This document shows, piece by piece, positions 21,700 through 32,350 of a DNA stretch of 64,000 nt. Origin of the DNA: Prorocentrum cordatum (lineage: Eukaryota > Sar > Dinophyceae > Prorocentrales > Prorocentraceae); the NCBI GenBank assembly GCA_963575745.1, contig CAUYUJ010014769.1, positions 300,365 to 364,364 on the forward strand, in the 5' to 3' direction. Below the pieces are notes generated by a model. That model saw only the letters and a program-made list of their open reading frames with translations. It had not been told where the DNA came from and made no database searches. Each line of letters opens with the position of its first letter. Position 1 is the first letter of the stretch. Made by a program: the position numbers and the translations under genes.

Positions 21700-22200
21700 T
21701 TTGAGGATGTCTCGAGCGAAACGCTTGTTGTTCAGAATTCATTGAGGATGTCTCGAGCGACAGCCTTGTTTTGTGTTATAGATTGTCCTCTCCCGAGGAC
21801 CTGAACTCAGAGGATCTCTCAAGTGAAATGCTTCTTTTCATGGCCCAGGTCTTGAGAATGTCTCGAGCGAGACGCTTGGTTTCACGCCTCCAGGTTGCCC
21901 AGACATATGTCTAGCATGAGGATTGGTTGAGGATGTCTCGAACGAGAGGCTTGTTTTCACGTGTCCAGGTCGCCCAGGCGGATGTCTAGCATGAGGATGT
22001 GTCGAGGAAGTCTCGATCGAGACGCTTGTTTTCACGTGTCCAGGTCGCCCAGGCGGATGTCTAGCATGAGGATGTGTCGAGGAAGCCTCGATCGAGACGC
22101 TTGTTCTCACGTGTCCAGGTCGCCCAGGCGGATGTCTAGCATGAGGATGTGCTGAGAACGTCATGAGCGAAACGCATGTTTTCACGTGTCCAGGTCGCCC
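21700..22200. repeat. 72-bp tandem repeat
   Basis: The word GAGGATGTCTCGAGCGAAACG and variants recur at about 21702, 21744, 21811, 21854, 21927, 22000, 22080 and 22150. From 21854 on the period is about 72-73 and each unit also has TTTTCACGTGTCCAGGTCGC and GGATGTCTAGCATGAGGATG. Upstream copies are shorter and more diverged. The stretch 21574-21700 is AT-richer unique sequence. Confidence 0.9.
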
Positions 22201-22202
22201 AG

Positions 22203-23095
22203 GCACAGCACAGCCCTGGGCACGGTACATCAATACCGATACCCTTAACATTGCAGCCTGGCATGTTGCCTGGCACGTTCCGCGGAGCGTCCCGTGGCGA
22301 GTCCACCTGGCACGTCGCGCGGTGCACGCCATTTGCACGTTCCGTAGCGCGTCCCCTTGGCACGTCCCGCGGTGCGTGCCCATGGCACGTCCCCTGGCAC
22401 GTCGCCTGGCGCGTCCCTTGGGACGTTCCGCGGCGCGTCCTCCTGGCATGTCCCCCTGTCGATTGGTTCTTGGGCAGCTACCATCTGCTCAGGCAGCTCG
22501 AGCTTACGATCCAGATCAGTTCGGTCAGGACTCGATCCACAACGCTATATAGAGCACAATCGCGGCATGGCACATCGCAGTTCAGCACGGCCAGCACAGC
22601 GCAGCCGTCGGCATGGTACATCAAGATCGATACATTCAACATTGTATATTGACACGTTCCTTGGCGCGTTCCTTGGCGAGTCCACCTGGCACGTCGCACG
22701 GCGCGTCCCCTGGCACGGCCCGCGGCACGTCCATTGGCACGTTCCGTAGCGCGTCCCCTTGGCACGTCCCGCGGTGCGTGCCCATGGCACGTCCCCTGGC
22801 ACGTCGCCTGGCGCGTCCCTTGGGACGTTCCGCGGCGCGTCCTCCTGGCATGTCCCCTCTGTCGATTGGCTCTTGGGCAGCTACCATCTGCTCAGGCAGC
22901 TCGAGCTTACGATCCAGATCAGTTCGGTCAGGACTCGGATGCCAGGGAGGACTCGATCCACAACGCTGTATATATATATATATAGAGCACAATCGCGGCA
23001 TGCAACATCGCAGCTCAGCACGACGTAGCACAGCACAGCCCTCGGCACAGTACATCAAGATCGATACATTTCGATACATCCAGCATTGCATTTGC
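22203..23095. repeat. about 400-bp tandem repeat with short sub-repeats
   Basis: The block CACAGC.CAGCC.T.GGCAC followed by GTACATCAAGATCGATAC begins at about 22203, 22594 and 23030. Between them lie stretches of TGGCACGTCCC/TGGCGCGTCCC sub-repeats and the shared segment TTGGGCAGCTACCATCTGCT (22470 and 22870). The second interval has an AT expansion (22966-22984). Confidence 0.9.
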
Positions 23096-23900
23096 CCGTC
23101 GCCCAATCAAGTGTCTTTGAAACGTTGCCATGCCTTACATTTCTAGGTTCCTTTCCGGGTTCGTGGGTCGATCATGTTCCAAGCGTTTCCAAATCAGTTG
23201 GTTGCGCTGTTTAACGCTGTCGTCTACCACGTCGTCAGTTCCTTCTCTTCCGTTTGCAGAGCCACAGGGCCGTGCGTGCATCATGAAGACCTCCAGAGCT
23301 TAGCTGCCCCGACACGCAACACGCAGCCCGTATTTTGCTGATACGGATCTCAACACACAGGTTGACAACGTAGGTCTGGCGCGATATGTTCGCCAGAACG
23401 TGGACCAACAGGTGCCGATCCAACACGCAGCGTGTTCAACCGAGACGGCTTGAGAACGGCACGTGTTGCGTTTCAACAAGGGCGTAGCAGGGCAGCTAGG
23501 CTCCAGAGGCGTCTGGTTTGGGGTGTCCAGAGGCGCCCCGAGGAACAACGGCGAGATCCATAAGCGTCCAAAAACTTCGTGCCTCGGACCTCGATCCTCC
23601 ACCTCAGGCTCCGCCCCAGGTAAATCTTCAAAAACATGCTCCACGCTGCCTGAGCATAGCCTCCACCCCGCCACGATACCTGCCCCGCCCGATGGCCCTT
23701 CGCCGACCCGCCCGCCGCGCCCAGCGAGCTCACCCCCAACACCCCGCGACGGACAACCGCTTCCTGCTGACGGTCGGGCCGCAAAAACCCGGGCCTCTGG
23801 CGCCCGGCTGGGACGATCCGGGCGCCCGCAGAGAAGCCCCTGCGGCAGCACCGCCGCGAAGCGACGGGCATCAAAAAAGCCCGAGCACCTCGAGCCGCGA
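23096..23900. other. unique region before gap
   Basis: About 23100-23460 is AT-richer than the surroundings. No gene supported. A short - strand stretch (QALLWSG-type frames) is not convincing. Confidence 0.3.
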
Positions 23901-24000
23901 NNNNNNNNNNNNNNNNNNNNNNNNNNNNNNNNNNNNNNNNNNNNNNNNNNNNNNNNNNNNNNNNNNNNNNNNNNNNNNNNNNNNNNNNNNNNNNNNNNNN
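23901..24000. other. assembly gap, 100 N
   Basis: Exactly 100 N, directly followed by a CTC microsatellite, so the gap was probably caused by the repeat. The true length is unknown. Confidence 0.99.
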
Positions 24001-24125
24001 CTCCTCCTCCTCCTCCTCCTCCTCCTCCTCCTCCTCCTCCTCCTCCTCCTCCTCCTCCTCTTCATCCTCCTCCTCCGATTGATCATTATCCCCCTCATCC
24101 TCCCCATCCTCCCCCTCCTCCTCGC
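24001..24125. repeat. CTC microsatellite
   Basis: Uninterrupted CTC repeats at 24001-24062, then looser CT-rich sequence. Confidence 0.95.
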
Positions 24126-24214
24126 CTCGCCTCGCCGCGGTGCCCCTCCTCACCTCGGGTCATGAAAAAAAAGAAAAAGAAACCATGACGGAAGATTATT
24201 CTTAGCTTTCGGTC

Positions 24215-24340
24215 TCTGGGGGTCCTCGCCAGGCCTCAGGACCGTCAAAAAACGACTCAGCATGAAAAACTGGTCCTGGAGAGAGGGTCGAGACCTTTGG
24301 GGTGGACGTTATGAACAATCCTGATGTCGGGGCTCTGGAC
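24215..24340 (+). repeat. dispersed repeat family F, copy 2
   Basis: Contains CCTCGCCAGGCCTCAGGACC, GTCAAAAAACGACTCAGCAT, GAAAAACTGGTCCTGGAGAG and GTTATGAACAATCCTGATGT in the same order as the other copies. Confidence 0.8.
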
Positions 24341-25060
24341 TCCTCTGTCTGTGATGCTTGCTGGCCTGGCAACCGCTGGATCGCCAGTTCTTCTGAAAAC
24401 GACCTCCGAAGGTCCTGGTTCCCCGACGGCACTCTGCCCGCCGCCCATCAGATGACGGCCGTGCCTCTCGATGGCCACTTGCACTGCCCCCCCGAGTGGC
24501 AGCTCGCACTGATCCGCAGAACCTGTGAGTGCACTGGTCCCTGGTGCCTGAAGAAGCCGCCCGTGCGTTCTTCAAGACATTGGCTCTCGACATCTGAGGC
24601 CATCTCCCTGTTTCCTCTCCTGCGGCCGCCCTCCTCTTCTCCACCTGTCTCAGTGTGCCCATGGCCCAGCGCGGCCCGCCGGCTGTTTGACCGAGTTGGC
24701 AACCACTCGCTGCTGACAGAAGGGTGCTTGCTGGACTCATTGACTCGGGGGCGCGCAAACATCGATATTGGCGATCCATGGATTTGGCGCGCGGTCGCCA
24801 AATCCATGGATCGGGGGAGGAGCCCTCCCCAAAATACGGCCGGTGCCGCCTCGTTCGGTGGCGGAAATCCGCAATTTCCCATGGAAACAGGACCCGTCGC
24901 TAATCCACGCCCCCTTGATCTATGATTGCGATCGCCTGATTGACCCCGCCAAAAGGTGAAGCCACTCGATCATTGAAGTAGGACGGCGCTTAAAGTAAAG
25001 TGGAATCTGGGACTCAAAAAATACCTACTTTCAACGACCGGTGGGCCATTGCTGAGCATC
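24341..25060. other. spacer, no supported gene
   Basis: Both strands are open in several frames. A palindrome ATCCATGGATTTGGCGCGCGGTCGCCAAATCC-like foldback lies at about 24774-24811. No family recognised. Confidence 0.4.
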
Positions 25061-25222
25061 GTTTAACCGATCCCCATCCCCACCAGCGTTGACTGGGCCC
25101 CACTGGCCGATGTACCCCCCTGATGGGGATATGGGCTGCTCTCTTCGGGTTCGAGGGGCACATCTCCAACTAAGGTGGTGAGACGGTGGGGCTCGAGGGA
25201 TGTGGATGGAGATGGGGTTAGG
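25061..25222. repeat. foldback element family E, copy 2
   Basis: Starts GTTTAACCGATCCCCATCCC and ends GGATGGAGATGGGGTTAGG, matching copy 1 at 7336-7509, including CTCTTCGGGTTCGAGGGGCA in the middle. Confidence 0.8.
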
Positions 25223-25233
25223 GATTTTGAGCA

Positions 25234-25447
25234 GGGGCCGACCTTCCCGGCATTTCTATAGGCCTACCACGACATGTTCTTAGAACCCAGAAATGTTCTA
25301 AGAACAAAACAAGGTTCTTAGAGCAAAAGCCCGATGTGTTAAACAAGCCAGTCCCGGCCAGAAATGTTCTAAGAACATTTCGTGGAAACCACAAAGAGGT
25401 TCCTGTTCGGTAGGCCTGTAGGCGAGCCAGGACGCTTCGCCACTGCT
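25234..25447 (+). repeat. dispersed repeat family L, copy 1
   Basis: Shares GCCCGATGTGTTAAACAAG, CAGTCCCGGCCAGAAATGTT, CTAAGAACATTTCG and GACGCTTCGCCACTGCTTGA with the copy at 52624-52845. Palindromic GTTCTTAGAAC/GTTCTAAGAAC words recur inside. Confidence 0.85.
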
Positions 25448-25685
25448 TGAGGATTAGTGAAGCGATGCTGTCTTGCTGGATTCCTGGAATCCGGCACCGA
25501 CTCCTCTGGCAGCGGCGAAGGCGAGCGCCGGCGCGGTCGAGCAGCCGGCGGGCCGCGACGGGCTTCGGCGCGCTGGGAGGGACGGGCGGGGAAGACGAGG
25601 ACGGCCGCGGAGGGGGATCGTCGGGGGGAGGCCCCAGGCCCAGGCAATCTTCGCCACGAGGAGTGCCAGGGGAAGGAAGGATGAC

Positions 25686-25845
25686 ATAGAAGCATAACAA
25701 CTCGGAGGTCCGCGCGGAGTTCTTGGATCCGCGCTGGACCCCCCCGCGCGCGGAGCGCGCCAGGGGCGGCGCCGGCGGCGCCGCCAGGGGGCGCCAGCGC
25801 GGATCCGAGAGATCCGCGCGGACCTATGAGTTGTTCTGTTTACGC
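25686..25845. repeat. foldback element family A, copy 2
   Basis: Left arm with GGTCCGCGCGGAGTTCTTGG and right arm with GATCCGCGCGGACCTATGAG are inverted. Loop GCGCGCGGAGCGCGCCAGGG as in copy 1. The stretches 25448-25685 and 25846-26045 around it hold no supported gene. Confidence 0.9.
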
Positions 25846-26045
25846 CATTGTTCGTTCCCCCAGATCGCGGAAGGCCTCCGGCATAGGCAGCCTTCGCCAC
25901 GAGGAACGAGCAGGCGGCGTCGGGCAGCGTCAGCTTGAAGTGCGTGCTGGACGGTGAGCGGCTAGTGCGAGCTGCTGAAGGAGAGGGCAGCGGACGTCCC
26001 ACGGGAGAGGCGAGCCGTCATCCACGGGGCGGAGGGCAAAATGCC

Positions 26046-26530
26046 TGTCCTCCTCCTCCTCCTCTGCCTCTTCCTCCTCCTCCTGCTCCTCCTCATCCTC
26101 CTCCTCCTCCTGCTCCTGGGGCCAGGGCCGTAGAGAATCTTCGCCCCCCCCTTCCCCTTTCCATGGCAAGTAAAACTATGAGTGCGCGCTCCCGACCGAG
26201 GCCACGATCCCTGGAACAGAAACGATGGGCCCGCACTCCAGAGACCACGGTGCCGCATAAAAAAACGACGGTTCCAGCACGGCGGGGGCCGGTAACCAAG
26301 GCCGCCAAGATGGCCGCCAAGAGAGCCCCAAGAAGGTCCCCAGGAGGGCTCGGAGGTGCCACGCTTACGTGTGTGTATGTATGCACACAAACATACGTTG
26401 TGTATATATATCCACACATAAATCTTAGAGAAAGAGAGAGAGAGAGAGAGACAGACAGAGATAGAGATCCTCAGCGTGTTGGGATGATCTTGGCGTCTTC
26501 ACCTTGTTGTGCGTCCTTCAGTTCCAAGAC
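26046..26530. repeat. CTC and GA microsatellites with spacer
   Basis: CT-rich run at about 26050-26118, unique stretch, a TGTGTATGTATGCACACAAA-like stretch at about 26365-26400, then GA repeats at about 26427-26462. No gene supported. Confidence 0.7.
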
Positions 26531-26840
26531 GGCTCTCTCGGCCTCCGCGATGGCCCCGAAACGGCCCAAGAGGGCCCCCAGGTGGCCCAATGCTCCTCCA
26601 AGACGGCCCCCTAAACGGTCGAAGAACACCCTCAGAGGCCCAGGACGCCGCAAAGAAAGCCCCCTGGCTGGCCCAAGAGGGACTGCAGAGGCGCCCAAGG
26701 CGGCATACCCTGCCCACCACGGCCTCAAGAGACATCCCAGACGGACAAGAGGGCCCCAAGACGGCCCAAGAGTGCCCGAAGGGACCCAAGACTGCCCCTC
26801 AGGAGCCCAAGACGGCCCCGAGACGGCCCAAAATGATATC
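26530..26840. repeat. short degenerate CCAAGA repeats
   Basis: Words such as GGCCCAAGA, GGCCCCAAGA and CGGCCC recur every 10-20 bases with no fixed period. A second field of the same repeat is at 28040-28545. Confidence 0.7.
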
Positions 26841-26892
26841 CTCCTCGACATCGTCACCATCATGATGCTCCACATCGCACTCGTCTGCTACG

Positions 26893-27020
26893 ATGCTCTT
26901 CCTCCTCCTCCTCCTCCTCCTCCTCCTCCTCCTCCTCCTCCTCCTTATACTTCCTCTCCTCCTCCTCCTCCTCCTCCTCCTCCTCCTCCTCCTCCTCGTC
27001 CTCCTCCTCCTCCTCCTTAT
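26893..27020. repeat. CTC microsatellite before an exon
   Basis: CTC/TCC repeats, then a looser pyrimidine tract to the CAG at 27065-27067, directly before the candidate exon below. Confidence 0.95.
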
Positions 27021-27067
27021 CACCACCTCCTCATCATCGATTCCTTCATCCTCCTACTCCGCCCCAG

Positions 27068-27569
27068 GACGACCTCAGATGACCGAAATCAAACTCAAAA
27101 CGGCCGAAGTGTGACATCTAACGGCGCTCTGACCGTTACTCCAACCTTGAACGCCGCTGGCAAGATTCACAACATACAGCCTCCTGCCGTCATTCGGACA
27201 GTTGCATCCGAGAACACTAGGCTAACACCGTGGCGGGACTTGCCGCAGGCAATCGGAAATGGGAAAGTTGTTGCTACAGTGGTGAGGCCTTTCTACCCAA
27301 CAACTACAATTTGTGCCGAGTGTTCCGATCGGCGCCAAGGGAGGATGAGTCCGAGACGAAGGAAGGACGTTAAAAGTTCACCTTCTCCTCAGGTAATGCC
27401 GAATGTCGAGAGCAGGGCCCCTCGCCATGGCCCAGGCTGTCAACTCCGCATGGGGTCACTGGCCCCCTTTCACGGCCAGAGATGGCATGCGAAATCGCTG
27501 GAGCACCAGCCCTGGGCACCGCAGCAAGGAGCCAGGAGCCAGCTGTCGGTGATCCAGAAAGTGTGTTAG
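27068..27569 (+). CDS. candidate terminal exon, unknown protein
   Basis: Directly behind a pyrimidine tract and CCCCAG|G, a frame of about 167 codons runs to a TAG at 27567-27569. It reads TSDDRNQTQNGRSVTSNGAL, TVTPTLNAAGKIHNIQPPAV, IRTVASENTRLTPWRDLPQA, VVRPFYPTTTICAECSDRRQ and ends LSVIQKVC. Asn, Thr, Gln and Ile, rare in shadow frames of this GC-rich DNA, are common here. A single CAEC is the only Cys pair. Beyond the TAG the frame stays protein-like for another 60 codons (LEGLKSEQVQAWSRMSLCTA), so the stop may be an interruption. No family, membrane segment or signal seen. Confidence 0.45.
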
Positions 27570-28040
27570 CGACTGCGTGTGCTTATCCGCAGAAGCACTT
27601 CGAAGCGTCGATCGTGGTGCACACTTTTCTTATTGCAGCGTCGTCCTCCCGCGTTGGAAGGGCTCAAGTCCGAACAAGTACAAGCTTGGAGCCGAATGTC
27701 CCTCTGTACAGCGAGTGTGATCCTATCACCCAGACGAGCATCGCGACTGCTCCCTGAACGGGTATGATACACCTGACAGACAATGGAGGGACGGAGCCTT
27801 ATGCTCCTCCTCCAAAAGCGGCTCATAATCGCAAGGAGCGCAAAATAGCTTCAACGGACTTCTTGGGAAAGCGCCCGCTGCAGGCCCCGAGGGTCAGAGG
27901 CGTGCCAAGATCTCCGGCAACTGCTTTACAATAGTTCTACTTCGCGCGCGCGGGGCGGCCCCTGGGGGTCCCCGGACGAAAAGTACCCCGGGCAGGTCCC
28001 GGGCGACTCGGGTCAGAGATGGTGTTTCTTCTGGGCGCCG
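27570..28040. other. spacer
   Basis: Continuation of the protein-like frame to about 27767 is mentioned above. The rest shows nothing recognisable. Confidence 0.3.
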
Positions 28041-28545
28041 CCCTCGAGGCCGTCCAGAGAGCCCCAAGAAGGGCCAAGAGGCCGCCAAGAGCCCCTCAAG
28101 ATGATACAAGAGAGCTCCGAGATGCCACAAGATCGCTCCAAGACGCCCAAGATGGCCCCCAGACGGCCCAAGAGGCCTCCAAGAGCACTCTCAAGAGGGC
28201 CCCAAGAGGCACAAATCATTGCTTTTCCTTAGGTTTTGGACAGATTTTGGTGTTTCCACCTTTTCGGCTTCCCGACACCCCAAGAGGGCCTAAGAGGCCC
28301 CTAAGAGCGCCCCAAGACGGCCCAAGAGGGCTCCAAGACGGCCCAAGAGACCTCCAAGACGGCCCAAGAAGGCCCCGAGAGCGCCCCAAGAGAGGTCCCA
28401 GGGGGGGAACACGAAACAACATTTCGAGCCCTCGGCCCTATGAAGTCCCCAGGAGTCCCCAAAAGGCCCCTAAGAAACTAAGAGGCCCCTAACAGGCCCT
28501 CCGGGGGCTCCCAAGAGGCCCCCAAGCGGCCCTAGGAGGCCCCCC
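28040..28545. repeat. short degenerate CCAAGA repeats, second field
   Basis: Same irregular AAGAGGCCC / CAAGACGGCCC words as at 26530-26840, with a unique insert at about 28215-28275. Confidence 0.7.
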
Positions 28546-28952
28546 AAATGCCCCCCCGAGCACGCAAGCGAGTGCCAACGACCCGACGCGTTTAAGAGTC
28601 CCCAAGAGGCCACCAAGAGGTCTCCCGAAAGAGTCCCCATAGGCAAAACGCTTCCCGGCGGCCCGCGACGCGTTCAAGACTCTCCCAGCGGCCACCAAGA
28701 AGCCTCACATGCCGAACGCACAGCCTGATAAAAACAGCCGCCGCCCCTGCAGCTCCCCACCGCGAAAGACCACTCGGTCAGTCGACAACGGCGCGCAATG
28801 TGGGCCGGCGGAATGAGCGAAGCGATTCAATAACTTCAACGGGCTTATGGGAAGGCGCCCGCTGCATTGTCTCCGCCGCCGCCCGCCGAGACTGTCTCCG
28901 TCGCCGCTCGGCAACGGAAGCAACGCCGCCCGCCCTCATCCGCAGCCAGCCG
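28546..28952. other. GC-rich spacer
   Basis: No supported gene. Some CCAAGA words persist to about 28700. The stretch near 28820-28860 (TTCAACGGGCTTATGGGAAG, GCGCCCGCTGCA) repeats 27849-27878 (TTCAACGGACTTCTTGGGAA, GCGCCCGCTGCA), a small dispersed repeat. Confidence 0.5.
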
Positions 28953-29142
28953 CTGCCGTGGTGGCGCTCTCTACAGCAAGGGCACTCGATGAGGAAACGT
29001 TGGATAAGGAATCCAGGGTCTGGAAGCTGGTGGCACTCCAATTGAGGCTTGGCCATGTCACCACCGCCCTCGTCAGATGAGGACTCAATCCTCCAGGGTC
29101 TGGAGTCTCGGGGCACATTCCTCAAACAACGCCCCCACCGTA
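28953..29142. repeat. foldback element family G, copy 1
   Basis: Right end ...GCCCCCACCGTA pairs with the left end GCCGTGGTGGCG less well than in copy 2, but GGATAAGGAATCCAGGGTCT and CACCGCCCTCGTCAGATGAG match copy 2 at 44161-44344 in order. Confidence 0.75.
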
Positions 29143-29156
29143 GAGGAAGAACAGGC

Positions 29157-29338
29157 TGCATAAATATAACCTGTCGGAGCTCAGTGTGGATCTCTTGCAT
29201 CGGCGCTGGGTCCCCCTGGCGGCGCTTTCAGGGCGCCCCTGGCGCGCTTCGCGCGCCAGGGAGGGGCTCCGCGCGCCAGGGAGAGGAGGCCCAGCGCGGA
29301 TCCAAGACATCCGCGCAGAGCTCCGTAAGTGTATTGTT
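29157..29338. repeat. foldback element family A, copy 3
   Basis: Left arm CTGTCGGAGCTCAGTGTGGA and right arm ATCCGCGCAGAGCTCCGTAA are inverted; loop with GGCGCGCTTCGCGCGCC. It begins about 15 bases after family G copy 1 and ends just downstream of the stop codon of the membrane protein gene. Confidence 0.85.
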
Positions 29339-29381
29339 GATTGTTTGTGCAAGTGCGTGCTCTTCGATGGCCGCGAGCTTC

Positions 29382-30685
29382 TCACACTGGCGGCTCATGT
29401 CCCTCTGCTTCCCTGGCGGCGCGGTGTCTCGCCGGCGACATCTCCTGCAGGATCTGCTGCAGACGTCGCAGGATCTCCGCCTTGCGGTCCGCGTCGGTCT
29501 CCCAGCTCAGGCTCTCCGCTTCGAGCATCAGCTGCTGCGCCTCGAGCTTCAGTCGTTTGAGTCGCTCCAGCTCGAGCCTCAACCTCTCCGCCTCGAGCCT
29601 CTCAGCGGGGGGTGCGCCAGGCCACACATGCAGCACAAACTTCCTGACCGCTGGATTCACTTGGAGGACCAGATGAAAAAGAAAGACGCGCAAGAACGAG
29701 TACGCCCTGCCGTGGCCGATGACGGCGACGCAGAGCTGCTCGAGGGCCGTGGTCAACAGCAAGAGCGCTATCTTCGAATGCAAGAGTACCACGATGCGCA
29801 GATGATCGTCTGGGTCGCCGTTCTGCAGGGGGCCGTCGGCGTCGATGAGGAAGAGCCAGACCACCGCGAACGATGTGACCACTGCGTTCGAGTGTGCGCC
29901 CACGCACGCGTGCCCCAGCCACGCCGCCGCGAGCCATGCCAGCAGCAGCGGCAAGGACGGAAGGGACGAGGGAGCAGGACCCGCGACTTTGACACCGGCC
30001 AAGACGATCCCTCTAGCAGTCCATCGGCACTGGACCGCAGAGTCCTCCATCACGTTCGGAGACAAAGCCCGAAGCCTGGCTGAGAGAGCCAAGTTGATGA
30101 CCGTGGTGAGGATCAGAGTGGCACTCAAAATGAAGAGGGGCTCCAGCAGCAGGGTCCGAAGCTGGAACTCCTGCTGCAACTGCAGCAGGGCCGCCACCAG
30201 AAAAACGTTGCACATGCCATACTGGTTCTTCGTCCCCAGTTCGAACATGTTGAATATCTCAGCAACGGATATTCCCGCGCCGATCACCAGAAAGACCCCC
30301 AGAATCGCCCAGCCGATAAGACTCCACACATGCGACTGGTTGGGATCATCGGTTCCTGACGATTCGGTCCCCGCGGCTTCAGGTACTGATGCAATGGTTG
30401 TTGCCCCCATTCCTGAAGTTTCGACTAGCTCAGACAAGGACAATAAGAAAACGGTGAGTTTCGTAAGGGCCAGCAGAGCCGCCGAATGAGTAAAGAGCAG
30501 TCCGAAGACTTTAGCCCGCATATCGTACCGGACATATTCTGGCACGCGCCGGAGTTGCGCTGCAATGGCACCGAGGGGCCGCTCTGCGCCAACACCATCC
30601 AACTGCGGGTCCATGAGGGCGAAACGAACGCCAAGGCGAGTTAGCGGGAACCTTCCTGGGACTACTAGCTCTTGAACCGAAACGG
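29382..30685 (-). CDS. multi-pass membrane protein, unknown function
   Basis: The most convincing gene of the window: 410 codons from ATG 30612-30614 to TGA 29382-29384 without interruption, and open upstream to a CTGCAG at 30686-30691 that could be a cis or spliced-leader acceptor. Hydrophobic segments lie at about residues 37-62, 97-118, 132-149, 155-178, 218-236, 244-258, 272-299 and 304-320. Loops are charged (residues 63-95 acidic; 260-272 DADGPLQNGDPDD). From about 337 to 392 there is a strong Leu/Glu/Arg coiled coil (AERLEAERLRLELERLKRLK). No signal peptide seen. I do not recognise the family; a channel- or transporter-like or coiled-coil-anchored membrane protein are possibilities only. 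Near the 3' end another frame reads MSRQCEKLAAIEEHALAQ, so the true C terminus may differ. Confidence 0.85.
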
Positions 30686-31420
30686 CTGCAGAGTATGTCG
30701 AGCGTGGTACACTGAGGGCTCCATCGTAACCCGGCGGAGGTCAACGAGGCAGCTCTATTCTGGGCGGTCCCAGCCCAGCCTCGTGACGTCGTTTTTTCTT
30801 CACTCCGCAGGTTCGTCTGAGGGCTCGTCTGAGGGTCGCCGATGCGGGCTCGTCTGAGGGCGCTCGCCCGGTGGCCAGGAACTTGCAGGCGCTGCAGGCG
30901 TCGCCCTTGGAGCCGAAGAGGCCGTCCGGTGCCTGGCGGCCCCGGGAGGGGGCCTTGGGGCGAAGGGCCCAGGCATCAGGAGCGCCGGAAAGCTGATGCT
31001 CCGGATGCTTGGGCGAGGGGCCCAAGCATCCGGAGCCCCTCGCCCAAGCATCAGGGCTTAGGCGAGGGGCCCAAGCATCCTTGGCGACTCCGCTCTCCAA
31101 GGAAGAAGGGGAGGGCTGGCGGAGACCCCAGGCGAATCAGCGATGCTTCAATCAACCTTCCTCGCATGTCCCTTCCGAAATAAACCCATGTTCATCGTGG
31201 GGAATGGCCCATTAGAAGACGAGCGTCTGGGAATGCCCAACCGTGCCCAAAAAAGTCCCTTGGACTTCAACGCCGTGGAGCATCATGACTGCTGCGTCCT
31301 GACAATCCTACAGCGTGCCAGGGCACCAGTCCCGCGATTTCAACGCACCATATCAACATGACTGCTGTATCCTGGCAGTCCGAACTCGTGCCAGAACACC
31401 ATTCCTGGGACTTCGACCGC
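30686..31420. repeat. spacer with palindromic CAAGCATCC repeats
   Basis: GGCTCGTCTGAGGG occurs three times at about 30805-30860. Around 30960-31085 the words GGGGCCCAAGCATCC, GATGCTTGGGCGAGGGG and CCTCGCCCAAGCATC form interleaved inverted repeats. On the - strand at about 30860-30930, DGLFGSKGDACSACKFLATG is a protein-like stretch that could be a short exon; not called. From 31213 a looser 75-bp direct repeat (GTGCCAG.GCACCA...) begins. Confidence 0.5.
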
Positions 31421-31690
31421 ACGAAAATGTCAAACTGCTGCGAATATTTCAGACGAATGCTTGCGGCGCTAGGGCGAGAGCAACATTTTGAAAACCACCT
31501 GCCCTCCATTGTTGAAGCTGTTGCAATGTTTGAGACGAATGTGCGCAGCGCCGAGGCGAAAACCACATTTTGAAAACGACCCGCACTCCGTGAGTATACT
31601 GTTGATCGTTTTGTCAAGAAGCTGCGCACGGTGCAATAGCGAGAACCACATTTTGAAAACCACACGCCCCCCATCGCCCTTCCAGACCCC
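31420..31690. repeat. short tandem repeat of about 85 bp, three copies
   Basis: GAACCACATTTTGAAAACCAC or close variants occur at about 31475, 31555 and 31643, each preceded by GCGCA.CGC or GCGGCGCTAGGGCGA. Copies are diverged. Confidence 0.75.
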
Positions 31691-32284
31691 CGGCGCCGTT
31701 TTCCGCGCGGCCACCATTGCTCTCAACCCCTCCCTCTATCATCCTGGGCCGCTTCTTGACAGCCCCTGAAATCCGACGCTACGGGAAAAATGGAACCCTG
31801 GGCCTCACTTTCGAGCGGCACCTTTGAGCTGGACCGATATGTGATGGCAACTGGCCCGGGCCCGGGCGAAAACGCCCGGCACGAACTGCTACGCCTGGAT
31901 CTCAGGGGTCCCAGGTGGCCGGAAAGAGGGGGGGGCCAGGGCCCCCAAGCCGCCTCGATGATGCCCCGTGGAAGCAAGACGAAACCAGGACGAGGACATC
32001 CGGACGAGGGCAAAGCGGAAATATCATTGGAAAGTGTCCCGGGCACCGCGGCCTTCTCAAAACGTTTCTGATAGCTCCGAAAGCATCCCGAAAACGCCCC
32101 CAAACGCTATGGAACGGACTTTTCCTTCAATGAACATTAGTGATGGCCCCTCTCCATCTCGAGACAAAACGTCGCTAGGCGAACCGGGAACACCGCACAA
32201 ACCGCCTTGCAAGAGGCAAACTCCTGCTATGAATCTTGGCGTGGGCAACACATCGCCAATGCAGTGGACCGCTTCGGGCAGATA
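31691..32284. other. spacer, no supported gene
   Basis: Both strands are open at about 31790-32071. Contains GGCCCGGGCCCGGGCGAAAA near 31855. Not assigned. Confidence 0.3.
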
Positions 32285-32350
32285 GGACGAGGAGGAGGAG
32301 GAGGAGGAGGAGGAGGAGGAAGAGGAGGAGGAGGAGAAGGAGGAGGACAG
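32285..32350. repeat. GGA microsatellite
   Basis: GGA repeats on the + strand. The following 32351-32735 holds no supported gene. Confidence 0.9.
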
